A DNA stretch of 64,000 nucleotides, taken from the NCBI GenBank assembly GCA_009801085.1, contig VNWV01000001.1, forward strand, positions 3,224,001-3,288,000, in the 5' to 3' direction. Source of the DNA: Lasiodiplodia sp. COLG20 (Eukaryota > Ascomycota > Dothideomycetes > Botryosphaeriales > Botryosphaeriaceae). The notes beneath the pieces were generated by a model, which saw only the letters and a list, made by a program, of their open reading frames with translations, searched no databases and had not been told where the DNA came from. Position numbers and translations under genes: made by a program. Positions within the stretch are counted from its first letter, which is position 1; every line of letters begins with the position of its first letter. Below are positions 1 through 11,007 of this stretch, piece after piece.

Positions 1-486
1 ATCTTGGGCGGCATCGGCGGCGGCGTCGCCTGGACGGTCATGGCCGCGCTCACGGGCGTCTTCTCGAAGGACTGGCTGGCGAACCCGGCGGCGGGCTGGG
101 CAGCGGTGGCCATGGCGTTCCTGTTCGTCTTGCTCTACGGAGTGTCCTATTCTCCCCTGGGCTGGTGCCTGCCCGCCGAAGTTTTTCCCAATGCCTCTCG
201 CTCAAAGGGTGTGGCTCTGTCGACGGCGACGGTGTGGCTGTGTAACTTTATTGTTGGTGTCGCAACGCCCCCCATGCTTGAGGATCTCGGGTTTGGAACT
301 TATGTTTTCTTTGGCGCTTGGTGCTACGTCGCTGCTATTTGGGCGTACTTCCTTGTGCCAGAGACGAAGGGCAAGACGTTAGAGCAGATGGACGAAGTGT
401 TTGGAGATTATGCCGCGCAGGAGGAGAAGGAACTTATGCGGGCGCATATGGCACAGCCCAACTGCAGCGTGAAAGCTGAGGTGTAA
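1..486 (+). CDS. MFS sugar transporter, C-terminal part (5' end outside window)
   Basis: The reading frame is open from base 1 and ends in TAA at 484-486, giving 161 visible residues; the start lies left of the window. The segment holds about three to four hydrophobic helices, then the sugar-porter signature PETKGKTLEQMDEVFGD and a short hydrophilic, probably cytosolic, tail. PETKG after the last helix is the classical C-terminal mark of the sugar porter (MFS 2.A.1.1) family, which moves hexoses, pentoses, quinate or related substrates across the plasma membrane. The YSPLGWCLPAEVFP region fits the helix-10 PAEVFP-type motif of the family. The substrate cannot be told from this part. Confidence 0.9.
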   Translation: MLGGIGGGVAWTVMAALTGVFSKDWLANPAAGWAAVAMAFLFVLLYGVSYSPLGWCLPAEVFPNASRSKGVALSTATVWLCNFIVGVATPPMLEDLGFGTYVFFGAWCYVAAIWAYFLVPETKGKTLEQMDEVFGDYAAQEEKELMRAHMAQPNCSVKAEV

Positions 487-642
487 CTGAAACGAGTTGT
501 GCGATGTAGAACAGAACATACAATTGAGTTTAATCCTCTTAAATGAGCTTTTTACCCATGAAACATCTGAGGCTTGCCGGTGCAGCAAAATCTTCGTCCC
601 GAATTCTACTGACAATTGAATGCAGCTGCAGTAGAAATCATG

Positions 643-732
643 TCATAAGTAGTTGAAGCTATTATTCGGATTCAAATGTAACATGAACAATTATGTTTTT
701 GTCCGGGCGATAGCTTCCACTCCCTACAGATG
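643..732 (-). mobile_element. MITE-like hairpin element, copy 1 (degraded)
   Basis: Imperfect terminal inverted repeats: left arm 648-670 (AGTAGTTGAAGCTAT core) and right arm 701-725 (GATAGCTTCCACT core). The same element lies at 62597-62689 in the opposite orientation, and the match extends past the arms (GTCATA at one end, CAKATG at the other). About 90 bp with no coding capacity, as expected for a MITE. The arms have diverged from each other, so this copy looks older. Confidence 0.65.
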
Positions 733-1685
733 TTGTTCTTTGTTAAGGAAAGCTCACTGAGGCATAATTACCCCATATCCTAAGTCATTACTATTCTTCA
801 TGCTAGCCTTCCGCTGCAACATCCCTCCGCTGTAACATCCCTCTCTGTATTTGGAAGTCATTTTCTTCTGCGGCGTGGGAGTTGCCCTGAATAAGGAAAC
901 GATCGGTAGCCATGTCGAGTAGAGGTGAGAAATAATATAGTTGCCAAAGCCAAAGTGCCGTCAGTTCTTTCCAGTGAGCCTCGATCATACAGTAGACTAC
1001 GAGAGAGTAGCCTGAAGTTTTCAGCTTGTAAAGCATCGGGGCGTCGTCAAGCAGATGGCCATCGACACTTGCCATTCATATACCGCTACGGCAGTACTAC
1101 GATCCTCCAATTAGTCGTATATGAGAATCACGAACACGTTCGAATAATAGACTACGTAATTGGATCCACGCATCACCTTAGCTGGCCAATGCATAAGTTC
1201 TTTATAAATGCGATGGTGGATTGGGTTCGTATATGCCAAATACGAACGCATTCGTTTAGCTTCTTCTGAAATATTTTTCAATTACAAGCAGAACTCGTCC
1301 AAATGCTCATGGAAGATCAGATAATTAGCTTTCCTTATGGCGAATTTCTGCTTGTTTTATACTAACATTATCCATACATCTGTATAGTGTGTGGGGTGTG
1401 GTCCGAATGAAGGCGAATTGCTGTGATGGTAGGTCGATGTTTTACTAGCGCGTATTTTGCAGCAAGGACACAAATTGCTCAGCCAATAAGACATCAGACG
1501 TTTCTTCGCACGGGGCTTTATGCGTCCTTGCCCTTTGCATCACGCCAACAACAGGCATACCTACTACTACAGTAGCGTGCAAAATGGGCTCCGAAACACT
1601 TACGCCGAGTGAATATGCGTGTTCTTCTAGCCCCTTAATTATTTGCCGATCTGGTCTTTCATCGGCGGAGGAAGCTTAGTTTCTG

Positions 1686-1693
1686 TATATAAA
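1686..1693 (+). promoter_or_regulatory. TATA-like box of the Diels-Alderase-family gene
   Basis: TATATAAA lies about 130 bp upstream of the ATG at 1822, followed by a pyrimidine-rich leader ending in CAATCATG. Confidence 0.45.
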
Positions 1694-1821
1694 CGCGCTT
1701 CCTGTTTAGCTTCTTGCTGGCCCACCACTGTTAGTTCAAGTCACTTCCGCACCGCCCCTGTCTCTCATTTCAACTATTCTCCACCACTCCTTCACCTTCG
1801 AGAGTATACAAACCTTCAATC

Positions 1822-3017
1822 ATGACGATGAGGAAGCTTGCAGCCATGGCGGCCATGAGCGGCATGTCCCTTGCGACCTGCTCCAACAACACCCGCACTC
1901 TCAACCTTGCTCCCGTCTACCACAACGGCACGGTCAATGTTGAACACCTTTCCACCCCGGGCAACCTCGACGGCTTTCGCATGCTCACTCCAGCGGCTCG
2001 CGGATCCGCCGACTTTTGGTATTTCGACGTCTTCTCCACGTCCACCAACGAGACGTTGAACATCGTGTTTTTCAACTCGGGCGAATTCTCCCAGTACGCC
2101 CATCCGTTGGCCGTTCAGGTCTCTGGAACTTATGCCAACGGCACCGATTTCTACTATGACGCGCTGGCCGATGCTGGCGTCACCCTTTCCAACGGTCCTG
2201 ATGGCATCACCGGCGCCTGGAAGGGTATCGGCAGCTTCCATGGATCGCCCCTGGACAAGCCTGACGTCGAGTATACCATCACTCTCGACTCTGCCGACAT
2301 GGACATTAGCGGCACGATCGTTTTCAAATCAGTCAGTCCCACGCCCCCTATCCATGAGGAGTCTCACTTTGGGCACTAACAATTCGTGAACAGACCGCGC
2401 CTCCGCGCTACCCCTGCGACCTGAACGGCGCCATCGGCGCGAACCAGAACCTCCTGCCCGGCCTGTACTGGGCCAACGCCGTACCCGACGCCGCGACCAC
2501 CGTCGACCTCACCGTCAAGGACACAGCCATCCGTTTCGAAGACGGCGTCGGCTACCACGATAAGAACTGGGGCAACCAGTCCATCATCGATGGACCTCGG
2601 TACTGGGATTGGGGACATGCTCGCGTTGGCCCGTACTCGGTCGTCTGGTACAACCTGCTCGACTACCACGGCAACGAGAGCCGCAAGTCCTTCGTTTACA
2701 AGGACGGTGAGGTGCAGCTTCTCAGTTGCTCGCTTGATAGTCTTGAGGTGCGCCAGATGGGCGGCAAGGCGGCGTGGCCTCCGACCACCGGGCTGTTGGA
2801 GACGGATGGTATTACGGTCAACTACACGCTGGCTAGTGGTGAGGTTTTGTCACTGGAGGTTGCTACTGAGCTCATCGTCCGCGATGAGAGTGGGGCGTAT
2901 CAGCGCGCCAATGGCCATGTGAAGGGTGGCATTGTGGGACAGGAAATGTACGAGGGCCGCGCTCACTACGAAGAGTTCATTTTCGGCATCGTCAATGACT
3001 ACACGCCTCAGGTCTGA
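1822..3017 (+). CDS. Diels-Alderase / hydroxyneurosporene-synthase-like (lipocalin-fold) protein
   Basis: Two exons, 1822-2331 and 2394-3017, joined across a 62-bp intron (donor GTCAGT, branch CACTAAC, acceptor ACAG) give 377 residues. The composition and blocks such as WDWGHARVGPYSVVWYN and GNESRKSFVYKDGE resemble the fungal two-domain beta-barrel family that includes the decalin-forming Diels-Alderases CghA, Fsa2 and MycB; length also fits. In that family the protein binds a polyene tetramate and sets the cycloaddition stereochemistry. The first 18 residues are moderately hydrophobic and could be a weak signal peptide. No PKS-NRPS or enoyl reductase lies in the window, so the substrate is unknown and a role outside decalin formation is possible. 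The only nearby transport gene is the partial sugar porter. Confidence 0.75.
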
Positions 3018-3236
3018 GGCCTATTATTCTAGCTCAAGAGTATTTACTAAGTGACAAATACAAACGGAGCAACGCTCTAAAACCTGTTCAAAATTTGTCC
3101 AACAATTGCGGTATTTGTTTCGGTTCCGCCCATCCAATCTTTCCTCGGACTTCTGAGTCCTGGCCTTGGGTCTCACGAAGCCTCAAGGGTAAACATTCAT
3201 CATTTTGCCATCCATCAGCAAGCCCATAAGCACAGA

Positions 3237-4868
3237 CTACACAGTCTTCAATCTGGCCCTCATTATGGATTCACCACTGAAATGCCTCGTAGACAGTACA
3301 ATATCTTTCTGAGCCCCGGTCAATCTTCTCTTGATCCAGTCCGTCTCAGGCGCGTGACTTTTTCCTGGAAAGGTTTGGTGGAGCTCCGCGGCGGCCTGAA
3401 AATTCGACAGATGGCTCACCCCGAGAGCTGTCCATGGTTTGCCATTGGAGAACCCGACGTGCACGACAACTACGTCCTCCGTTGCACGATTCGAAAGCTG
3501 TAAAGTCCCAAATGAGTCTTTGGTATCCGAAAAGCTCAATGAGATGCTTTCGAGACCGTCGTTTGGAAGCCACGCATTCTCAGGGAAATAATCAGCTACT
3601 GTGAATCCTTCCAGCTGACTGTGCTCAATCGTGAGGATCGGCACAATATTCTGGGTGGTTCCTCCCGTGTTTGGATCAAGAGGGTAGCGATCTACAAGGA
3701 AAAACTCATTAAGAGTGACTTCCTTGTCGATATTCGCACTCAACCTTTGTCCATCGAGGCCGATAGATGGGCTCACCCTCAAGTACTGATGATCTCCCTG
3801 CGAACGCACCAGATACATCGTCATGCATTTTTCATTAGGCTTCGAGACATCTCGACAGCCCAGGGCTACGCGTTGGACGGGTGTATTGGTCTTGACAATC
3901 TTCACATCCGACTTTGTGGGCAGCCAGATCCGTATCCCGTTGTTGGTGAGTTCAAAATTGGGTCCTGGTCTCCCAAATTGCTCATCGCGGCTCTTCTGTC
4001 GTGGGTGCAAATTAACCAGATCCAGCCAATCGATAGCCTCGAATTTCGAACCGTTCCAGAACTGAGAAGGGTGGGAAGCGAGCATGCCAGAGTAATTCGA
4101 TGATTCGTAATCCCAGGCGAAGATTGTGTGATCGGGAGACTTCTTCATGATCTCACATTGAAGCCGAAAGAAAGCGTTTTCTCTTTCACCGTACAACACG
4201 GGGAGGTTGACGTCGAATATCCCCATAAGACAATACGCTATGTCTTCTGGCATGGTAGTCTGTCGCTTGGCAGCCCATGACATCCTCTTCGACACACTGG
4301 CCGAGGATGGATGGGTTCCCGAGAGGAATCTTCGTTCGATGCCCGTGACACTCTCTATCGTGTGTGCCAAGCTGGTCCTCGTGCCGATCTCGACCCAATC
4401 TCGAGCAAAGAATACGACAGAGCTCGGCGCAATCAATTCTTGTAACGTCCAACCTCTAGTGAACCACGCACTCTTTCGGAAGCTTGAGTCTGGCCCGTTG
4501 AGATCTTCGTCACTTGAAACGTCGTCCAGGTACGCATAGCATACGGCGGCCTTGGCGTAATAACGATACATTGAGTTGATTTCCGCTGAAACCTCGGCAC
4601 TCTTGCTTTTGTCAATGCAGCAAGAGTCAATCCAGACATGGTCGATTCCATCTTCGAGCGCCTGGGCGCAGGATCCATGAATTTTGGAGTAGCCTTTCTT
4701 CGACGCCGCCGTTCCTTGGTTGAAATCCGCAAAGGTGACTTCGTCCGTGGGGTTTCCCCATCTATGTGATAATATAGCATAACGTGGTGGACTTGCATTA
4801 CCACAATCGGCGAAGGATATGTTGATACGCTGATCCGCGGGAGTGTTTTCGCAGTGTAGGAGACGCAT
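3237..4868 (-). CDS. HET-domain protein (heterokaryon incompatibility type)
   Basis: Single-exon gene, 543 residues, ATG at 4868. The N-terminal 250 residues carry the HET domain: YAILSHRWG near residue 30, then HVWIDSCCIDKS, the block SMYRYYAKAAVCYAYLDDV, WFTRGWTLQELIAP and, after the domain, MPEDIAYCLMGIFDVNLPVLYGE-type sequence shared by HET-E/HET-D-like proteins. The C-terminal half has no repeat or NACHT domain that I can see. HET proteins trigger cell death when incompatible fungal individuals fuse; many members have no tested function. It converges with the Diels-Alderase-family gene, the two stops lying about 220 bp apart. Confidence 0.9.
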   Translation of the reverse strand: MRLLHCENTPADQRINISFADCGNASPPRYAILSHRWGNPTDEVTFADFNQGTAASKKGYSKIHGSCAQALEDGIDHVWIDSCCIDKSKSAEVSAEINSMYRYYAKAAVCYAYLDDVSSDEDLNGPDSSFRKSAWFTRGWTLQELIAPSSVVFFARDWVEIGTRTSLAHTIESVTGIERRFLSGTHPSSASVSKRMSWAAKRQTTMPEDIAYCLMGIFDVNLPVLYGERENAFFRLQCEIMKKSPDHTIFAWDYESSNYSGMLASHPSQFWNGSKFEAIDWLDLVNLHPRQKSRDEQFGRPGPNFELTNNGIRIWLPTKSDVKIVKTNTPVQRVALGCRDVSKPNEKCMTMYLVRSQGDHQYLRVSPSIGLDGQRLSANIDKEVTLNEFFLVDRYPLDPNTGGTTQNIVPILTIEHSQLEGFTVADYFPENAWLPNDGLESISLSFSDTKDSFGTLQLSNRATEDVVVVHVGFSNGKPWTALGVSHLSNFQAAAELHQTFPGKSHAPETDWIKRRLTGAQKDIVLSTRHFSGESIMRARLKTV

Positions 4869-5394
4869 CTTTGAATATTATAGAGAGACAAGGTACCAAT
4901 TGAACTGGCAATTGCAAATTGAATGTGTGACAAGAGGACAAAAAATTACTGGGCGTCATCTTCCTTGGTTGTACAAACATATATAGCAACGAGAGACTTT
5001 GCCCGAAGCGCCGCGGTTCATACGATAAGCGAGGGGGAAATGGTTGCCTACTGTTCGATTGGCCATCGTGCGAAGCCCACCGCTCACCTTACCGCCTGTT
5101 CGATTGCTAGGCGCTGGGCGTGTAGAATACGAGTTGCGCCGCTGCTTCCTATTGGCCGAAAATGCCAGCAGCCCCACTTGAGAACGAAATACCCACAATA
5201 CCCGCGGCTAGTAAGCGCTTTACTACGGTCCGTCAACGAACACCAAACTCCCAAAGTTTGAGACTTTTCCATGAAAAGGATGGAGTAGGGAAAGGGTTCC
5301 AAAAATATTCTTTTCATAATTTGAACTTGTCTTCAGGAGATAACTTCGACGAGATGTTCACAGATTCTTCAGATTTTCCAGTCATTATCTACCT
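4869..5394. other. Intergenic region, nothing recognised
   Basis: Promoter side of the HET gene and 3' side of the DapA-like gene. No supported coding or RNA feature. Confidence 0.5.
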
Positions 5395-6368
5395 CTATAC
5401 CACCTGAACGCCTGCGTTCTTCAGCAGCTGCGCCAGCTCTTGCTTGTGCTTCTCCTCCAACAACTTGAACGGCTTCCTCACCCCTCCAGTCCTAAAGCCC
5501 CTCAGCTCCATGCCCGTCTTCACTGCAGAGTGATACGAATGGCTCTCCAAAAACTTGCAGATGGGCCAGATCTTGGCCCACAGCGCCCTTCCCTCCTTCA
5601 AATCGCTCCGCACGGCAATCGCATCCCACAACTGCATCGACAGCTCGGGGATGATGTTCGTGGCACCCCACACGCCGCCCTTGGCGCCGGCGCACAGTCC
5701 GTAGAAGGTCAGCGTGTCCCAGCCATTGAAGGCGGTGATCTGGTCGTGCAGGCCGAACAGCAGCTCCGTCAGGGCTGGCGCATTGCCCGACGTGTCCTTG
5801 AGGTACGTAACGCCGACGGCGCGCAGGCCGGCAATCTCGGCCGGGGTGAGGTTCGTGCCGGTCGCCGCTGGGATGTTGTAGTAGACGATGGGCAGCTTGG
5901 ACGCGGCGTAGATGTCGCTGAAGTAGTCGTGCAGCTGCGCGACGTTGAGCGCGTCGTAGAAGGGCGGCACGATCATGAGCGCCGCAGCACCGGTGGAGGC
6001 GGCGTGTGAGGCGAGGTCGATGGCATCGGCGCTGAGAGATTGCATGTCAGGCCGGTGCCGATGAGAGAGAGAAAACATGGAACCGGAGCTGGTGGGGTTA
6101 GAACTTACGTAGACAAGGCGCCAATGCCTGCCACGACGGGGACGCGGCCGGCTGCGGATTTGACACAGATTTCGAGGAGCGTCTTGCGCTCCGGGATGCT
6201 AAGTGTTGTGAATTCTCCAGTGCTGCCGCCGGGGACCAGGCCATGAACGCCTGCTGCGATCAGGTTGTTGATGTGCGCATCGAGCTGCCCCGCATCAATC
6301 TCTTTGCCGCCTTCAGTGAAGGGAGTGATCAAGGCGACAAGGATGCCTTCGAGGTTTTGAGGAGCCAT
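5395..6368 (-). CDS. DapA-family aldolase (dihydrodipicolinate synthase-like)
   Basis: Two exons (6368-6109 and 6031-5395; 77-bp intron with donor GTAAGT) give 298 residues, the normal length of the DHDPS/N-acetylneuraminate lyase family of TIM-barrel class I aldolases. Visible marks: GLVPGGSTGEF (residues 43-53), the VYYN tyrosines near 137-138 and the Schiff-base lysine K165 in YLKDTSGN. Fungi make lysine by the aminoadipate route, so a true DapA role is unlikely. Fungal members include 2-keto-3-deoxy-galactonate/hexulosonate aldolases and 4-hydroxy-2-oxoglutarate aldolase-like enzymes, which split 2-keto acids to pyruvate or glyoxylate plus an aldehyde. That would suit the aldehyde dehydrogenases nearby. 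Exact substrate unknown. Confidence 0.88.
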
Positions 6369-7099
6369 GGTTGAGGTAGTAAGGTATTAATTTTTTCCAG
6401 TGAAGACAAGAAGTACAGACGGCAAGCAAGGCAGCGACAGGGAGGTTCTTGTACCCGCTGCAGCCTTTTCATGATGAATTTCTCTTATAAATTCCTTTGA
6501 TCTTTTCAGAAGACGTGCGGAGCATTTGCAGCTCCAGACAACGCAATCGTCATAATCTCTGTATCCGCCGAGTAAACTTCCCCGGGCCGATGCGGGGCTG
6601 ATCTTCGCGTATCAACGCTAGCGGTTTGAGGAAGGCCTCGGCGGTCCGGAGCCGAGTTGGTGTTGGCTTATCAGCATCAACAAATCAAGCAGTCGTCGCC
6701 GGATGGTGCGGGGTTCGGGCCGATGCAACGAAAATGCTCCTGCGGCGTAGGACATCGGAGCAACACATGACCTACTTGGTTAACCAGAGCACTTGCTAAT
6801 ATTGTATTTGCCTGAACGGTAATCCGGCTCATGTCGCACGCCTACGGGCTCCGGTGGCAAACAGTAGACCGGGCGATTTGAGAGGTGCAAGCAGTACACG
6901 CATATTCCAATTCAAGCGAGAGGTAAGATAAAACTAGCTTAGAAACAGAAGAGAAAGAAGTCAAGTGCTGTGGCTAAGAAGTCGACCATGTGATTTGAGA
7001 CGAAGTGCACTCAATGAGGCAGGAAAGAGATGAGTTGACCATGATACACAATCAATTAATTACATCTTTCATCTATCCATACAATCTGTAAAATGCAGC
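6369..7099. other. Intergenic region upstream of the DapA-like gene
   Basis: No coding signal. Holds the probable promoter of the minus-strand aldolase gene. Confidence 0.5.
6484..6491 (-). promoter_or_regulatory. TATA-like box of the DapA-like gene
   Basis: TTTATAAG on the minus strand, about 115 bp upstream of the ATG at 6368. Confidence 0.4.
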
Positions 7100-8616
7100 T
7101 TAGAGTTTGCTCAAAACTCCTGTAGATGATAGCACAGCCAGATGGCCTTTGTTGATCTCCTTGATGCTTTTAGTTCCAGCCAATGCCATCGTGATCTTGA
7201 ACTCGTGCATCAAGATCTTAATCGCAAGTTCCACACCTTCCTGGCCCTTGTACTGTCATGATATTAGGCACTGGCGTCGAAAGAAACAATACGCATGGAA
7301 TACATACCGCGAGACCCCAGATCGGAATTCTTCCAACGAAGACGAAGTCTGCTCCCAAAGCCAGAGCTTTGAAAATATCGGTTCCCCTGCGGATACCACC
7401 GTCAAGGGCGATCGGGATCTTTCCCTTGGCAGCAGGCACACATTCACGCAATGAATCGAGCGTTGCGGGCACTCCGTCAAGCTGTCTCCCGCCGTGGTTG
7501 GAGACGATGACTCCATCAAGCCCGTAGTGAATCGCTTTGACCACATCATCTGCTGTGTAGACTGAGCATCCAAGCGTCAGTCACCAATTACCTGCCAAAC
7601 GTATGAATAATTTATACATACTGCCTTTGAGCCAGATGGGCAGCTTCGTGTGCTCTCGGAGCCACGGAATCGCCTCGTCCCAGGTCAGTGTCGGATCTGG
7701 ATCGCATCCATCAGCAATAGTTTGACGAGCTCGCATGTTTCGACAAACATACCGAAATCATTTCCAGAGCCCTTCGATTCACCCCCAAGTTCGTCTCTCC
7801 CAGTGGAAAGAATATTCGGCCAAGTCATGTCTTCGGGAAGCACAAACTTGTTTCTGAACTCGTTCAAGCGGCGGCCAAGTACGGGGACGTCGACGGAGAG
7901 GAAAATTGCACTGCATCCAGACTCTGGAATATTGCGTCAGCATGGGAAGATCCTTGGGAGTTGTGGATCTCGTCCCTACCCTCTGCACGTTTCAACAGCT
8001 GAACCGTAATATTCCTGTCTCTGACTACGCACATTTGCATGACATATGGGTTTCCTTTACCCTGTGCGGCCACTGCTTCGATTGATTCAGTTGCATATGA
8101 CGACAAAGCCATAGGAATGTTGTGGTTGGCTGCGGCCCGCGAGGTTGCCAGCTCTCCATCAGGGTGTGCCAACTTGTGCATGGCTGCTGGGCTAAAGCCC
8201 AACGGGAATGCGACCTTCAAAAAAAAAAGACTGAGCATTTGCGTGGCGTTTTCTACCACTTTGTGAGGTCTTACCTTCTGACCAAAGATTTCCGCGCTAG
8301 TATCAACGTTGTCGACATTGACCAAAACACGAGGCCGGATCTTGTATCGATTGAAAGATTCCTCATTCTCCCTCAGGCTGCATGGTTGTCAATATGCTGC
8401 CCGATCGACGCCTTCGAACTGGATACTTACGTGATCAAGTCCATTGCTCCCTGATTGAAGTAGTCTATCGCAGGAGGATTCAATGAGCGCGCATTCCAAT
8501 ACAAGCAGGCCTCAAAAATTACCGCTATACATCTTCGGCAGCTTTTTGCTGCCGAGCTCCTTCAAATCCTCAATTGTCGAGACATGCTCGTCGAATGCAG
8601 CACCGCGGTTGGCCAT
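7100..8616 (-). CDS. FMN-dependent 2-hydroxyacid oxidase, peroxisomal (glycolate/lactate oxidase-like)
   Basis: Eight exons in phase: 8616-8523, 8464-8431, 8377-8275, 8214-7980, 7923-7753, 7696-7622, 7561-7308, 7252-7100, all introns 53-60 bp, giving 372 residues. Length and lack of a cytochrome b5 domain match glycolate oxidase rather than flavocytochrome b2. Visible motifs are [11 protein letters not shown] at the N-terminus, [22 protein letters not shown], the catalytic histidine motif [10 protein letters not shown] and the FMN-phosphate block [18 protein letters not shown]. The protein ends in SKL, a textbook peroxisomal PTS1, so H2O2-forming oxidation of a 2-hydroxyacid to a 2-keto acid in peroxisomes is likely. 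Substrate (glycolate, lactate or another) is not readable. Confidence 0.93.
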
Positions 8617-9272
8617 GGTCGTTGGGATAGTTGGAGTAGGGCGCACGTCTGTAGCGTTACTTGGAGCTGTGAGAGACTACAATAGCAGTATTTACGGTCG
8701 ATTGCGAGGCGGCTTATGTGGCGCCGGACTTAAGACGTGACAGCCGGGGTAGCTTTCTTGGGATCTGTCCATGAGCGCGTGTGATTGGCGGATCTTTGAA
8801 TCAGGAAAGTTTCGACGGTTTCCCGCGCCATGTGTTCGGGTTCCATATCCGACACCCGACCGCCACCGACTATCGGTTCGTCGGATTACCATGAGCAGTT
8901 ACCTCAAGACATTGGATTGATAGCCGCATTTTGACACGATATACATGTACTACATATCGAACCACTCAAGGGCCCACTTGATGAAGTCCCACATAATCAT
9001 CGATTGCCTCAAACCGTTGAAGTGGAGGTTTTCTCACTTACCGAGGCTATGCGCCTCGTCATCTAATTCTCAGTTCGGTCCTTGTTACAAGAAAAAATCA
9101 TTTAATCTCAGTAGGCAAGGCCTGCGCTATTCCCATAAGGAGTTACATTTCGATTGAACCAAATCACAGGGAAATCGGCAAATCCCAATCATATGCAGTC
9201 CATATCATAGAAGAAGTGTTTATTATTTTTTCAACTTTGCTGATCTTGCGGTTTCTACAAGCAGTCTACCAT
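8617..9272. other. Intergenic region, nothing recognised
   Basis: Upstream of the FMN oxidase gene and downstream of the aldehyde dehydrogenase gene; no supported feature. Confidence 0.5.
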
Positions 9273-11007
9273 CTACTCCCCCAGGTTTATATGCACGGCC
9301 TTCACTTGCGTGTATGCTTCGAGACCTGCCTCTCCGAGCTCACGGCCAACACCACTTTGCTTCACACCTCCGAACGGCACCCTATGCAGCTGTTAGCAAA
9401 CAGGACTCATCTGTGTTTTATACGGCAGTGAACATAAAAAGAGTGAACTTACCTGAAATCGCAGTCATTGCTGCTGTTCACCCAAACAGTTCCACTCTGG
9501 ATCTTCTTCGCAACCGTATGCGCTCTCTCCAGATTCTTCGTGAATACCGCCGCGCCGAGGCCGTAGGTGGTACTATTCGCAAGCTTCACGGCCTGGTCCT
9601 GCGTCTTGAACCGCGAAATGACGACAAACGGGCCGAACACCTCCTCGTGGTAGATGCGCATGCTCTCGTCGACGTCGGTGAAGACGGTCGGCGCGACGAA
9701 GTAGCCCTTGCCCGCCACACGCTCACCGCCGTGCAGAAGCGTGGCGCCTTCTTTCTTGCCGATGTCAGCGTAGCCGAGGACCCTTTCCATTTGCGCCTGC
9801 GTGACCTGCGGGCCCTGGAAGGTATCCTCGGCCCAGGGGTCGCCGACTTTGCTAACGGACTTCACGGTCTCAACGAAGCGGCGGACGAACTCGTCGTGGA
9901 CGCTGTCCTCGACCAAGATTCTGTTTGGGAAGAGCGTCAGCCCGTTGTCAATTCTGAAATCCCTGCCGCCACCTACTCACCTCGAAGTTGCTGAGCAAAC
10001 TTGGCCTTGGTTGTTCATGATGCCGATGTGGGCCCATCGCACCGCCTGCTCCAAGTCCGCATCTGCGAAGACGACGGCAGGCGACTTGCCGCCAGTCTCG
10101 AGCGTGATGTTCTTCAGCGTGCTGGCGGCAGCCTTCATGATATGCTGCGCCGTCGCCGTCGAGCCGGTGAACGCCACCTTATCGACGTCCAGATGATTCA
10201 CGAGCGCCGCGCCAGCCTCACGGCCCGTGCCGTTGATGATGTTGACGACGCCCGGAGGGAAGCCGGCGGCCTTGATCAGGTTTCCCAGGTAGAGGATACT
10301 GAGTGGCGTCTGCTCGGCGGCCTTGATTACGACCGTGTTGCCGCAGGCCAGAGCGGGACCGAGCTTCCACGCGGCCATGCTGAGCGGGTAGTTCCACGGG
10401 ATGATCTGGCCGACGACGCCCAGCGGCTCGCGCAGCGTGTAGGCGAACTTGCTGCCGGTGGTCGAGATGGTCTGGCCGCCGACCTTGTCGGCCCACTCGC
10501 CGTAGTAGCGGATCGTGTTGAAGGCTTCTGGGAGGTCCTCCTCGATCATGACGCGGTAGGGCTTGCCTGGAACGAGGAAATCAGTACGAAGGCTCCCGGG
10601 GGATGCGTCTGGTGTGGATGTCTCACCATTGTCCAGTGTGTCGATTGTGGCGAACAGCTCTTGGTTCTCCTCAATCAGGCTGGCCAGCTTGACAATCAAT
10701 CGCCCGCGATCTGTTGCCGATAGCTCTTGCCATGGGCCCTCGAATGCTGCTCGCGCCGCTCGCACTGCCTTGTCGACATCTGCTTCTTGTGCTGCGAACA
10801 CCGATGTAATTTCCTTCTCCGTCCTATGAGCCAATGTAAGCGGTAGCTCCGAGATATGCGGGGTGGTAAATGTGTAACCTACGCTGGATCGATGCTTGCA
10901 AGTTTCGCCCCGGATTGCGAAGGAACGAATTCGTTGTTGATGAACAGGCCGAGAGGCTGTGCCCACGTGCGGCCGTTGGGCGCGGTGATGTCCACAGACA
11001 GAACCAT
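9273..11007 (-). CDS. NAD(P)+-dependent aldehyde dehydrogenase
   Basis: Five exons (11007-10883, 10823-10627, 10566-9981, 9920-9453, 9381-9273; introns 59-71 bp) give 494 residues, normal for the ALDH1/2-type cytosolic family. Motifs in order: [16 protein letters not shown], nucleotide-binding FTGST, general-base glutamate in LETGGKSP, catalytic cysteine in GQVCSA near residue 298, EEVFGPFVV and the terminal [13 protein letters not shown]. The enzyme oxidises aldehydes to acids with NAD(P)+. No targeting signal is evident, so it is probably cytosolic. It could clear the aldehydes or semialdehydes made by neighbouring enzymes, but this is inference from location. Confidence 0.95.

Larger units (their letters stand above)
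487..1821. other. Intergenic region with a MITE copy
   Basis: No protein-coding signal that I can support. It contains a degraded hairpin element (643-732) and, near the right end, the TATA-like box of the next gene. Confidence 0.6.

Noticed and set aside
10001..10723. Plus-strand open frame opposite the aldehyde dehydrogenase
   Set aside because: Shadow of the ALDH exon 3; the minus-strand frame has all ALDH motifs.
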